From Fodinibius salsisoli (lineage in GTDB: Bacteria > Bacteroidota > Rhodothermia > Balneolales > Balneolaceae): a DNA stretch of 64,000 bases. The notes beneath the pieces are model-generated. The model was not told the DNA's origin. It did not search any database and saw only the letters and a list, made by a program, of their open reading frames with translations. The stretch lies in assembly GCF_026229185.1 (NCBI RefSeq), contig NZ_JAGGJA010000016.1, positions 36,219-100,218 of the forward strand. The letters are read 5' to 3'. Of this stretch, positions 52,022 to 60,217 are shown piece after piece. How positions within the stretch are numbered: position 1 is the first letter of the stretch; the number at the start of each line of letters is the position of its first letter. Made by a program: the position numbers and the translations under genes.

Positions 52022-52089
52022 TCGGGAGTGCAACTTGCTTTAAACCCAGTACTACTCCTTTTATAGGCTCCGAGGGAGTTATACTCCCG
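52021..52089. repeat. Third REP pair, forward copy degenerate
   Basis: Forward CGGGAGTGCAACTTGCTTT (52023-52041, right arm decayed) and reverse GAGGGAGTTATACTCCCG (52072-52089), the latter identical to the reverse copy at 51261. Confidence 0.8.
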
Positions 52090-52126
52090 TTGGGTATAGT
52101 TAATTTTAAATTCTTTAGTAATCTCT

Positions 52127-52849
52127 GTGGAGAACTTAGCGGTAAAGTTAAATGATTCTACTATCAAGTTAAGCGTCATCATTCCCACCTATAACGAAGC
52201 CGAAGTTATCGCAAAAACAGTCCGGCAAGTATTTGATAAGGGAAATGACCTCATTGAAGAAGTCATTGTCGTTGACGGTGGAAGCAGTGATGAAACAGTA
52301 TCCCAAGCCCAACAAGCAGGAGCTACGGTTATAGATTCACCTTCCAAGGGGCGGGCCGCCCAGATGAACAGGGGCGCAGAACACGCTACTGGTGATATCT
52401 TATATTTTTTGCATGCGGATAGTCGTCCCCCGGCGAACTTTGCAGCCTCCATCCACCGGTCCATAACAACAGGCTCTGATGCTGGTTGTTTCCGATTGGC
52501 ATTTGACGACGATCACTGGCTGCTCACATCTTATGCGTGGTTTAGCCGTTTTGATATTGATTTTTTCCGATTTGGAGATCAGAGTTTATTCATAAAGCGA
52601 GAAGTATTTGCTCAGCTCCGGGGGTTTCGGGAAGATCATATCGTTATGGAAGACCAAGAGATGGTACGCCGAATAAAAAGCGATTTTTCCTTTACCATAC
52701 TGGATGGGGCTGTAGTGACTTCGGCCCGCAAGTATCACAAGGTGGGTATATTAAAACTCCAGCTGATATTTAGCCTCATACTCACCCTTTATTATTTGGG
52801 AGTAAGTCAGGAGCGTCTGGTCGGTATTTATAAGGGACTCATACAATAA
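52127..52849 (+). CDS. Arsenosugar-associated glycosyltransferase 2 (TIGR04283, GT2 family)
   Basis: A family-2 glycosyltransferase of up to 240 residues. The GT-A core is clear: SVIIPTYNEAEVIAKTVRQV, EVIVVDGGSSDETVSQAQ, RAAQMNRGAEHATGDILYFLHADSRPP and GFREDHIVMEDQEMVRRI. The start is a GTG at 52127, with ENLAVKLNDSTIK before the conserved core; this extra stretch may be an adaptation after insertion of the REP block just upstream. It belongs with glycosyltransferase 1 and arsS. A C-terminal hydrophobic segment (LQLIFSLILTLYYLGV) suggests membrane association. Confidence 0.9.
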   Translation: MENLAVKLNDSTIKLSVIIPTYNEAEVIAKTVRQVFDKGNDLIEEVIVVDGGSSDETVSQAQQAGATVIDSPSKGRAAQMNRGAEHATGDILYFLHADSRPPANFAASIHRSITTGSDAGCFRLAFDDDHWLLTSYAWFSRFDIDFFRFGDQSLFIKREVFAQLRGFREDHIVMEDQEMVRRIKSDFSFTILDGAVVTSARKYHKVGILKLQLIFSLILTLYYLGVSQERLVGIYKGLIQ

Positions 52850-52919
52850 TGTTATTTTTTTGTTATTTTAGCGCCAGCATAATCAGTCAGAGTTAACATT
52901 CTCGTAATTTTCTATTCGT

Positions 52920-52927
52920 TATATTTG
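52920..52927 (+). promoter_or_regulatory. -7 box candidate upstream of the TonB receptor
   Basis: TATATTTG is an exact TAnnTTTG. There is no TTG at the expected distance (the nearest is TTAACA at 52893-52898), so the support is partial. The start codon is 75 bp downstream. Confidence 0.35.
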
Positions 52928-53002
52928 CACTTCTGATAATTGCGAGAAATATACAGTACCATTTATCTAACCATTAACTAAAACGAACATATATCTATCG
53001 AT

Positions 53003-55759
53003 ATGAAACGTTACTTATTTTTGTTTATAGCTTTAATAGCTTTTCCACTAATATCGACTGCTCAAATAAACGGACAGGTATTTGATGCAGAAACAAACCA
53101 ACCCTTACCAGGAGCTAACGTTGTCGTAGAAGATACCCAAACGGGAACATCTACAGATGCTGAAGGTGAATTTACAATTGATGCCGAGGAAGGTGATGTC
53201 TTGGTTATATCATTTGTTGGATATAATACCCAAGAGGTTACGGCAGAACAGGGTATGGAAATATTCCTTCAGCCTGACGAAGAAATGTTGGGTGAAATTG
53301 TAGTATCAAGCAATGTTATTGACATTGCCCGAGCCCGGGAAACGCCTGTTGCGGTATCTACTATAACGCCGGCAGAAATTTCTCAGGAAATTGGGAATCA
53401 GGAGTTTCCGGAAATTATGAATAAGACACCCGGTGCGTATGCAACGAAGCAGAGTGGTGGATATGGTGATTCCCGTATAAGTTTGCGTGGGTTTGATCAA
53501 AATAATACAGCGTTTTTGATTAACGGGCAGCCCGTCAATGATATGGAAAACGGCTGGGTGTACTGGTCTAACTGGCAGGGATTGACGGATGTTGCATCCG
53601 GTATACAGATTCAGCGCGGATTAGGTGCCACGAACCTTGCGGTACCGTCGGTAGGTGGAACCATTTCGATTTTTACAAAAACAGCGGAGCAAGAAAAAGG
53701 CGGTTCTGTTTCTCAGCTGGTAGGGAATGATGGCTATACCAAAACGGCTGCGTCCTATAATACAGGGCTTGGTGATAATGGATGGTCCGCTTCTTTCCTT
53801 TTAAGTTATTGGCAAGGAAATGGGTATGTAAATAATACCAGCGGTGAAGGTTGGACTTATTTTGGGGCTGTAGGGTATGATCCGAATGATAGCCACTCTT
53901 TCAACCTGTCTGTGCTCGGAGCAGGTCAGTGGCACCATCAGCGTGGTACGAATGTTTCTATTCGTGATTTCCAAAACTTTGGAGATGATGGTATTGACCC
54001 ACGCTGGAACAGCAACGGTGGTACGTTAAATGGTGAAGCATTCAACATGGAGCGTAACTTTTATAATAAACCGTTGGCCACCTTAAACTGGGATTGGAAT
54101 ATCAGCGACAACGTATCGCTGGCTACCTCCCTGTATGGTTCTGCCGGACGTGGTGGCGGGACCGGACCACGCGGAAATAACTACTTCAATTCAGCCATTG
54201 ACCTTTACCCCTTCGGAGGTGGCCAATATCAGGAAGACCTGACGGCTCACTACTTGGAAGGTGGTGATGGCGCGGCTTCAAGAAAGGAAGACGGCTCGAT
54301 CAATTTTGATAACGTAGTGGATGTAAACCGATCTACGACTTCGGGCTACAACGGAGCCCTCGGTGCATATAACGGTCAGCTGATTGGGTCGCACGGATAC
54401 AGTGAGAATGGCGTTAATAATGCCGTACTTGTTCGCAGAGCTTCGATGAATTCCCATAACTGGTTTGGGGGTATTTCTAAACTGGAAGCCGAAGTTGATA
54501 AATTTACACTCTCGTTGGGTGTTGACCTTCGAAAATACACCGGCTATCATTACCGTGCACTCAATAACTTAATGGGCTTGGATGGCTACTTTTCTGGAGG
54601 TGATGATTCTAACGGTAATCAAAATTCTCTTGGTAAAATCCTTGAAAGTGAAAATACCATTGAGGCCTCTCCTTTCCATGATACCGGGATCTCTGGTCCA
54701 AAAATTGACTACTACAACCTCGGCCTTGTGAACTGGCAGGGGGTAAACGGTATGGTTGAGTATGACAGTGGTGACATGTTTACAGCCGTTATCCAAGGTG
54801 GGGTTTCCAACCAATCGTATCAGCGAGAGGACTTTTTCGACCAGCAGGGCAATGCGCTGTCTGAAAAGAAAAATGTCCTGGGCGGTTATGTGAAAGGTGG
54901 TGCAAACTTCAACATTTCAGATCGCCACAATGTTTTTGCCAATGCCGGTTTCATCTCGAAGCAACCGCTCTTTGATGCTGTTTTCCCAGGCTTTGCTAAT
55001 GATATAAATCCGGATCTGCAAAATGAGCAGATTACTTCAATTGAGCTTGGATATGGATACACCTCTTATGCCTTTGATGTAAACGTAAACCTCTATTCTA
55101 CGGTGTGGGGTAACCGTTTTGTCGAGCGAACTATTCCTGACCCCAATAACCCCAATCAAGATGCCACTGCGCAGTTTGATGATGTGGATCAACGCCATAA
55201 TGGTATTGAGGTCGAGACGACCGTCCGCCCAACGAATAATTTAAGATTGGATGGGACATTGTCCGTAGGTGACTGGAAGTATACCAATAACTTTAATGCT
55301 ACCCTGTTTGATGAGGATCGAAACGAAATCGGTACGTCTACGCTTTATACCGACGGCGTAAAAGTAGGTGATGCAGCTCAATTTGTCGGCTATCTGGGAG
55401 CTGACTATCGTCTTGGAGATTGGAGCATCGATGCCGGCTACCGGTATGTAGACAATCTGTATGCCAACTATAGTATTACAGATGATGCTTTTGCTGATCC
55501 TGATAATGAAGGCGCTCTCAAGCTTCCTTCCTATGGGTTGGTAGATTTAGGCTCAACATTCCGATTCGACTTTTTTGGACAGTCGGCATCATTAAGGGTT
55601 AATGTCAACAACCTGTTTGATACGACCTATATTTCTGAGTCTGAAACCAATTATCACGCTGCTTCCGGAGATGAGACCTGGAACGGTATACACAACCGTA
55701 ACTTTGTATGGTTTGGTTTTGGCAGAACCTGGAATGCATCGTTGAAGTACAACTTCTAA
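53003..55759 (+). CDS. TonB-dependent outer-membrane receptor with carboxypeptidase-like leader domain
   Basis: A 918-residue receptor. Signal peptide MKRYLFLFIALIAFPLISTAQ, then a carboxypeptidase-regulatory-like domain (21-95, INGQVFDAETNQPLPGANVVVEDTQTGTST), a plug domain (about 100-230; ARARETPVAVSTITPAEISQEIG, SRISLRGFDQNNTAFLINGQPVNDMENGWVYWSNW) and a 22-strand barrel that ends WNASLKYNF with terminal Phe. It lacks the SusC signature, and no SusD follows, so it is a stand-alone receptor for a siderophore, vitamin or peptide. A terminator follows the stop. Confidence 0.95.
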   Translation: MKRYLFLFIALIAFPLISTAQINGQVFDAETNQPLPGANVVVEDTQTGTSTDAEGEFTIDAEEGDVLVISFVGYNTQEVTAEQGMEIFLQPDEEMLGEIVVSSNVIDIARARETPVAVSTITPAEISQEIGNQEFPEIMNKTPGAYATKQSGGYGDSRISLRGFDQNNTAFLINGQPVNDMENGWVYWSNWQGLTDVASGIQIQRGLGATNLAVPSVGGTISIFTKTAEQEKGGSVSQLVGNDGYTKTAASYNTGLGDNGWSASFLLSYWQGNGYVNNTSGEGWTYFGAVGYDPNDSHSFNLSVLGAGQWHHQRGTNVSIRDFQNFGDDGIDPRWNSNGGTLNGEAFNMERNFYNKPLATLNWDWNISDNVSLATSLYGSAGRGGGTGPRGNNYFNSAIDLYPFGGGQYQEDLTAHYLEGGDGAASRKEDGSINFDNVVDVNRSTTSGYNGALGAYNGQLIGSHGYSENGVNNAVLVRRASMNSHNWFGGISKLEAEVDKFTLSLGVDLRKYTGYHYRALNNLMGLDGYFSGGDDSNGNQNSLGKILESENTIEASPFHDTGISGPKIDYYNLGLVNWQGVNGMVEYDSGDMFTAVIQGGVSNQSYQREDFFDQQGNALSEKKNVLGGYVKGGANFNISDRHNVFANAGFISKQPLFDAVFPGFANDINPDLQNEQITSIELGYGYTSYAFDVNVNLYSTVWGNRFVERTIPDPNNPNQDATAQFDDVDQRHNGIEVETTVRPTNNLRLDGTLSVGDWKYTNNFNATLFDEDRNEIGTSTLYTDGVKVGDAAQFVGYLGADYRLGDWSIDAGYRYVDNLYANYSITDDAFADPDNEGALKLPSYGLVDLGSTFRFDFFGQSASLRVNVNNLFDTTYISESETNYHAASGDETWNGIHNRNFVWFGFGRTWNASLKYNF

Positions 55760-55794
55760 CAGTCTGCTTTCAGGCTTGAAAAGTGATTGAAATT

Positions 55795-55838
55795 GAAGGG
55801 GCAGTCTCGCTATTTGGGGCTGTCCTTTTTATTTTTGA
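55795..55838 (+). terminator. Intrinsic terminator after the TonB receptor
   Basis: AAGGGGCAG (55796-55804) pairs with CTGTCCTTT (55820-55828) with G-T pairs, followed by TTTATTTTT. Because it lies inside the upstream-extended frame of the next gene, it argues for that gene's later start. Confidence 0.7.
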
Positions 55839-55863
55839 ACTGAACTTAATGATTACAAATAGA

Positions 55864-57099
55864 ATGCAGAAAAGATACGTTCTTTGTTTAGCAGCGATAG
55901 TTCTAGCACTGACATTTATAGGCTGTCATGATCAACAGCAAACACAAAATTCGCAGCATAAGTTACTACTCATCTCTTTTGACGGTTTTCGTTATGACTA
56001 TTTAAACAAAGTGGATACTCCACATTTTGATAGCCTGGCTGCCGGGGGTGTGCAGGCCGAAGGACTTATTCCTGTTTTTCCCAGCAAAACCTTTCCCAAC
56101 CACTATGCCATTGCCACGGGACTCTATCCCGAAAACTCCGGCTTCGTGGGGAACACCATGTATGATCCAAAATGGAAAGAGTGGTATCGCATTCGTGATC
56201 GTAAGGCTGTGGAAGATGGCAAATGGTACGGGGGCGAGCCCATCTGGAATACCCTCGAAAAGCAGGGAATACGTACGGGCACCATGTTTTGGGTGGGATC
56301 GGAAGCGAATATCCAGGGTATGCATCCCACCAACTGGAAGAAGTATGACGGAGATATGCCGTTTAAAGCACGTGTGGACACGGTTGTCAAATGGCTGAGT
56401 GCACCGGATACACAAGCCGTAGACTTTGCCACCCTTTATTTCGAGCATGTAGACGGTATAGGACATCGCTATGGCACCGAGTCTGATTCTCTTAAAGCCG
56501 CTATTCGAGAATCCGATCGCATCATGGGATATCTGAAAGAACAACTGTGGAATAAAAACCTTTGGGACAACACTAACATACTGATTGTTTCTGACCACGG
56601 GATGGTCGACCTGGCAGCGGATAAAACCATATTCCTTGACCAGATCATTGATATTGCAGATACGGAACGCATTATCTGGGGGCCACTGACGATGATCCAA
56701 CCCAAAGAAGGGACAGAAGAGCAGGTCTACCAGGCGCTGAAGAAAAAGGAGAAGCATTACCGGGTTTATAGGAAAGAAGAAATTCCTGAGCGGTATCATC
56801 TAAAAAATCACGGGCGGGTTACGGATCTCGTAGTCGTTGCTGACTTGGGATACATGGTGCTAAATTCAAAGTACAAGGAACAGTTCGTTCAATCGCTGCC
56901 TCGTGCAACCCATGGCTATGATCCGGCGGAAAAGAAGATGGAAGCTCTTTTCCTGGCGCATGGACCCGCATTTAAATCGGACACCACCGTCAAGGCCTTC
57001 CAGAATATTCATCTATATGAGTTGATGAATCATGTGATGGGCACCAAGTCCGCTCCCAACGACGGATCTCTGGATAGCGTGCGGGTGCTGTTAAGGTAA
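55864..57099 (+). CDS. ENPP-type alkaline phosphatase superfamily lipoprotein
   Basis: An ectonucleotide pyrophosphatase/phosphodiesterase-like protein of 411 residues. The ATG at 55864 gives MQKRYVLCLAAIVLALTFIGC, a lipoprotein signal with the cysteine as lipid anchor; earlier in-frame starts overlap a terminator. The nucleophilic Thr is in FPSKTFPNHYAIATGLYPENSGFVGN; metal ligands are in LLISFDGFRYDYL, HVDGIGHRYG, IVSDHGM and the late THGYDPAE. It probably hydrolyses extracellular or periplasmic nucleotide or phosphodiester substrates. A 14-bp hairpin follows at 57151-57181. Confidence 0.9.
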   Translation: MQKRYVLCLAAIVLALTFIGCHDQQQTQNSQHKLLLISFDGFRYDYLNKVDTPHFDSLAAGGVQAEGLIPVFPSKTFPNHYAIATGLYPENSGFVGNTMYDPKWKEWYRIRDRKAVEDGKWYGGEPIWNTLEKQGIRTGTMFWVGSEANIQGMHPTNWKKYDGDMPFKARVDTVVKWLSAPDTQAVDFATLYFEHVDGIGHRYGTESDSLKAAIRESDRIMGYLKEQLWNKNLWDNTNILIVSDHGMVDLAADKTIFLDQIIDIADTERIIWGPLTMIQPKEGTEEQVYQALKKKEKHYRVYRKEEIPERYHLKNHGRVTDLVVVADLGYMVLNSKYKEQFVQSLPRATHGYDPAEKKMEALFLAHGPAFKSDTTVKAFQNIHLYELMNHVMGTKSAPNDGSLDSVRVLLR

Positions 57100-57150
57100 G
57101 AGTTGCTTTAGGTTAGGTGGACGCCATCAATAAACGGTGTGGCACTATAT

Positions 57151-57181
57151 GGTGCGGTCCACTTCCAAAGTGGGCTGCACC
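57151..57181 (+). terminator. Strong hairpin after the ENPP gene
   Basis: GGTGCGGTCCACTT (57151-57164), loop CCA, AAGTGGGCTGCACC (57168-57181): 14 pairs including two wobbles. The T tract is weak (TTCTAAAAG), so it may be a transcript-stabilising structure instead of a terminator. Confidence 0.55.
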
Positions 57182-57309
57182 TTCTAAAAGAAATAGCTAA
57201 ATTAAGAGTCCGTCTAAATTAGATTCTCTGGCATAAAACGTTGCATATATCCGTTGAAGCCGGGATATTACGGCCCACTATTGAAATAACAAAGAATACC
57301 TGATTTCTA

Positions 57310-57651
57310 ATGGCATACGTAGTAACGGAACCCTGTATCAACTGTAAGTACACCAACTGTGCGGCTGTTTGTCCGGTGGATGCATTTTTAGAGGGGCCCA
57401 ACTTTTTGACTATTGATCCGCTTGCCTGTATCGATTGTGATGCATGCGTAGCTGAATGTCCGGTAGAAGCCATTTATCCTGACGATGAAGTACCCATGGA
57501 ATGGGAGCACTATATTGATCTTAACGATCGATTGGCTGAGCAATGGCAGGGACGCATTATTAATGAAACCAAAGAGGAACTCCCCGAAGCAGATGAGTGG
57601 GCTGAGGTTACAGATAAGCTTGATCAGCTTATAGAAGAATGGGATGATTAG
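57310..57651 (+). CDS. fdxA: 7Fe ferredoxin, FdxA type
   Basis: A 113-residue ferredoxin with two cluster motifs: PCINCKYTNCAAVCPVDAF (for the 3Fe-4S or first cluster) and LACIDCDACVAECPVEAIYPDDEVP (4Fe-4S). The start MAYVVTEPCINCKYTNCAAVCPVDAFLEGPNFLTIDP and the C-terminal acidic tail LAEQWQGRI...ADEWAEVTDKLDQL match the Azotobacter FdI/FdxA group. A cysteine commonly found after CPVD is Ala here. It transfers electrons at low potential; the partner is unknown. It is 120 bp upstream of folP. Confidence 0.92.
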   Translation: MAYVVTEPCINCKYTNCAAVCPVDAFLEGPNFLTIDPLACIDCDACVAECPVEAIYPDDEVPMEWEHYIDLNDRLAEQWQGRIINETKEELPEADEWAEVTDKLDQLIEEWDD

Positions 57652-57658
57652 TTATTTT

Positions 57659-57747
57659 CGTTAATAGTTATTTGTTTACAGTTGTCTCATCATCCAAGAT
57701 GAGTGGTTTAGAATATAAGAACCCACCGATAACCAATAACTATTAAC
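57659..57747. repeat. Inverted AT-rich repeat with an inner CTCATC hairpin
   Basis: CGTTAATAGTTATTTG on the left, GATAACCAATAACTATTAAC on the right. Between them CTCATC (57686-57691)/GATGAG (57698-57703) resembles the ACTCATCGGATGAGT palindrome but with a 6-base loop. Compare 30489-30553. Confidence 0.55.
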
Positions 57748-57771
57748 ATTTTTTGAAGGTCTCCAATATTT

Positions 57772-58602
57772 ATGGACTTAACGATCAGGGATAAAGTTTT
57801 AGACCTCTCACCTCCTAAAATTATGGGGATTCTGAATGTAACACCTGATTCGTTCTCTGACGGTGGAGCCTTTAACGAGACGGATGCAGCCATGCAACAT
57901 ATTGCAGAGATGGTTGCAGAAGGGGCGGATATCATTGATGTAGGGGGAGAGTCCACACGTCCCGGCTCCGACCCGGTGGCAGCGGAGGAGGAATCAAACA
58001 GGGTTATACCCATCCTTGAGCGGGCCATTCCAGCATATCCCGATACATTTTTTTCGGTCGACACCACAAAATATACTGTTGCTGAAGAAGCTCTGAAGCT
58101 TGGTGCGCACTTCATTAATGATGTGAGCGGGATGCAAAAAGAGCCTCGCCTTGCCAACTTATGTGCAGAGTACGAGGCTGGCTATATCCTGATGCATTCG
58201 CAGGGAGATCCCAAAACAATGCAACAAGACCCTACTTATGATGATGTTGTAAATGATCTTTACCTGTTTTTTAAAGAGCAGGTGGAGGCCGCTCAGGCGA
58301 AAGGCGTCGAACGGCTTATTATAGATCCCGGTATTGGTTTTGGAAAAACACTGCAGCATAACACGGCCCTTATCCGGGAGCTAAAATCCTTTCAATCTCT
58401 GGATTGCCCAATACTGGTAGGGGCTTCACGCAAGTCTATGATCGGGGAAATTTTGAACGACCGCACTGTGGACGATCGCCTTATTGGCACCATTGCTGTT
58501 CATTACCATGCGCTTATTAATGGGGCTAACATCATCCGCGTACATGATGTAAAAGAGGCTCGTGACTCGCTGGCCGTCTTTAACGCTCTTTCCGCTAAAT
58601 AG
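57772..58602 (+). CDS. folP: Dihydropteroate synthase
   Basis: A 276-residue TIM-barrel enzyme of folate synthesis. Signatures are KIMGILNVTPDSFSDGGAFN, EMVAEGADIIDVGGESTRPGSDPVA, FFSVDTTKY, HFINDVSGM, LIIDPGIGFGKTLQHN and PILVGASRKSMIGEIL; it ends with ANIIRVHDVKEARDSL. All pterin- and pABA-binding elements are present, and length is standard. It condenses p-aminobenzoate with dihydropterin pyrophosphate. In many Bacteroidetes folP precedes cdaA directly; here a four-helix-bundle gene on the other strand separates the two. Confidence 0.96.
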   Translation: MDLTIRDKVLDLSPPKIMGILNVTPDSFSDGGAFNETDAAMQHIAEMVAEGADIIDVGGESTRPGSDPVAAEEESNRVIPILERAIPAYPDTFFSVDTTKYTVAEEALKLGAHFINDVSGMQKEPRLANLCAEYEAGYILMHSQGDPKTMQQDPTYDDVVNDLYLFFKEQVEAAQAKGVERLIIDPGIGFGKTLQHNTALIRELKSFQSLDCPILVGASRKSMIGEILNDRTVDDRLIGTIAVHYHALINGANIIRVHDVKEARDSLAVFNALSAK

Positions 58603-58617
58603 AACTTTTTGATTCCA

Positions 58618-58672
58618 GTTTTCGGATCCCAGATTCTGGATGCTTGATGTCAGAGCCCAGTATCCTACTGGA
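58618..58672. repeat. Degenerate CCAG/CTGG repeat, left of the four-helix-bundle gene
   Basis: TTCGGATCCCAGATTCTGG and neighbouring AGCCCAGTATCCTACTGGAT form several short inverted repeats. Related sequence lies right of the gene at 59140-59180 (ATATCTGGCATCCGCTATCTGG). Similar text occurs at 49350-49380. Confidence 0.45.
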
Positions 58673-59047
58673 TCATCTGGTGCTTTTGTGATTTTTCTGA
58701 ACGGAAGACAAAAAGTTATTGATCATTTTGCTTAGAATATTGAGGCGTTCGTGCAACTGTTGAAACTGGGTGTCATCTTTTCGGGAACCAGTCTCATGCA
58801 ATGTTTCCAAGTGATCTATGGTCTCATCAGTAGAAGCTAAGGCATAAATAATAAACCGGATAAAATCGTTTTTATAATGCCGCCGTCCATATCCTTCTAC
58901 TATGTTAGCTTTTACAGCTTTCATAGATCTGCGGATTTGTGACCCCGTTTCATATAGCTCAAATTTGGGAAGATTCAAACTCATCTTATGGATATCAATA
59001 ACTAATTCCCTTGATCGTTGCCAGATATCCAGTTTTTTATAACCCAT
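58673..59047 (-). CDS. Four-helix-bundle protein (23S rRNA IVP family)
   Basis: A 124-residue protein with the family's start [81 protein letters not shown]. These proteins are encoded in 23S rRNA intervening sequences or scattered in genomes; their role is unknown, with RNA or DNA binding assumed. It lies between folP and cdaA on the opposite strand, flanked by degenerate GGATxCCAG/TCTGG repeats on both sides, which suggests a mobile insertion. Confidence 0.92.
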   Translation of the reverse strand: MGYKKLDIWQRSRELVIDIHKMSLNLPKFELYETGSQIRRSMKAVKANIVEGYGRRHYKNDFIRFIIYALASTDETIDHLETLHETGSRKDDTQFQQLHERLNILSKMINNFLSSVQKNHKSTR

Positions 59048-59257
59048 TGTGTTATGAATTTATTTGCGTTGTCCTTGGTAAGGTCCTCAAACCAGCAATT
59101 CCTTACAAGAAACTTTAAATAAGATTGAGATCTTCGTACCTGAAATATCTGGCATCCGCTATCTGGTATCCTGTCAACAAAAATCGGAGGCCTTCTCAAA
59201 CTTTCTAAAATTATAGTTATATTTATAGAAAATATCCTAAGCTAAAGAGATACTCCC

Positions 59258-60076
59258 TTGATCCCCATTGGATTCTTAGAATTTGGTATTACAGACTTCA
59301 TTGAAGTCCTGATTATTACCACGGTACTATTCTACCTTTATCGGTGGATCCGGGGAACTTTTGCCATTCAGGCAGCAGTGGGCCTGGTATTTATTATTAT
59401 CATTAATGCTGCCGTAAGCGCACTGGGCTTTACCACCATCAACTTTATTTTAAGGGGCATTCTGGATGTAGGGGTGTTGGCCGTCATTATCATCTTCCAG
59501 CCCGAGATCCGTAAGCTGCTGTACCGACTGGGACAGAACACCAACCTGGATCGCTTTTTTGTTCGTTCTAATTCCGATACCATTATCGATGAAGTGATCG
59601 ATGCGGTACGTAATATGTCGCATTCCCAAACCGGGGCCCTCATCGTCTTTGCCCGCTCTTCTTCATTGCAGGATCTGGTGGATGTAGGGGTAAAACTGGA
59701 TGCCCGGGTCAATAGTAAACTCCTTCAAACCATCTTTAACAAATCAACGCCCCTGCACGACGGCGCGGTTGTCATACGGAACAATCGCATAGTTGCAGCC
59801 AGCTGTTATCTGCCGATCTCTCAGAACCAGAATATTTCATCGGTCTTTGGAACCCGTCACCGGGCAGCCGTAGGGATTACCGAGACGAATAATGTATTTG
59901 TGGTTGTCGTTTCTGAAGAGACCGGCCGTATTTCAATTGCTGAAAAAGGTTCGCTTACCAGTGGACTCACCATCCAGAAGTTACGGAGTGAAATGCAGGA
60001 GGCTCTGGGTGAGCAAAATATGGACGATGAGGGCGTTGCCTTTTCTTCTGCCCAGTCGGAGTTAAACCTGAATTAA
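59258..60076 (+). CDS. cdaA: Diadenylate cyclase CdaA
   Basis: A 272-residue membrane-bound DAC enzyme starting at a TTG. Three N-terminal helices (about 8-80; FIEVLIITTVLFYLYRWIRGTF, GLVFIIIINAAVSAL, DVGVLAVIIIFQPEIRKLLYRLG) precede the DAC domain with the catalytic DGAVVI (DGA) and GTRHRAAVGI (RHR) motifs and SEETGRISIAEKG. It joins two ATP to c-di-AMP, which controls K+ and osmolyte homeostasis. This is the standard CdaA layout and length. No CdaR partner is seen. Confidence 0.95.
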   Translation: MIPIGFLEFGITDFIEVLIITTVLFYLYRWIRGTFAIQAAVGLVFIIIINAAVSALGFTTINFILRGILDVGVLAVIIIFQPEIRKLLYRLGQNTNLDRFFVRSNSDTIIDEVIDAVRNMSHSQTGALIVFARSSSLQDLVDVGVKLDARVNSKLLQTIFNKSTPLHDGAVVIRNNRIVAASCYLPISQNQNISSVFGTRHRAAVGITETNNVFVVVVSEETGRISIAEKGSLTSGLTIQKLRSEMQEALGEQNMDDEGVAFSSAQSELNLN

Positions 60077-60110
60077 GTGTACCTTTTTCTGCCTGCTATC
60101 CGATCTTGCA

Positions 60111-60161
60111 AGTACTACGCGAAGAGTATGCGTAAGCCTTGCGAACACTTCGCGTAGTGCT
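60111..60161. terminator. Long hairpin between convergent cdaA and patatin genes
   Basis: AGTACTACGCGAAG (60111-60124) pairs with CTTCGCGTAGTGCT (60148-60161): 14 pairs with one wobble around a 23-base loop. There is no T tract. A smaller GTCCAT/ATGGAC hairpin lies at 60192-60210. It may act on both convergent transcripts. Confidence 0.5.
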
Positions 60162-60217
60162 CGCAGAGCCTTTGCATAGGGTAGGCATGGTCCATTTACA
60201 TATATGGACTAAATAAT

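Noticed and set aside
51188..52089. CRISPR array
   Set aside because: The repeats occur as inverted hairpin pairs at uneven spacing with a transposase between them, not as direct repeats with uniform spacers; no cas genes are present anywhere in the window.
55783..55863. Upstream GTG start of the ENPP gene
   Set aside because: The added 27 codons include the terminator of the TonB receptor gene and would bury the lipoprotein signal.
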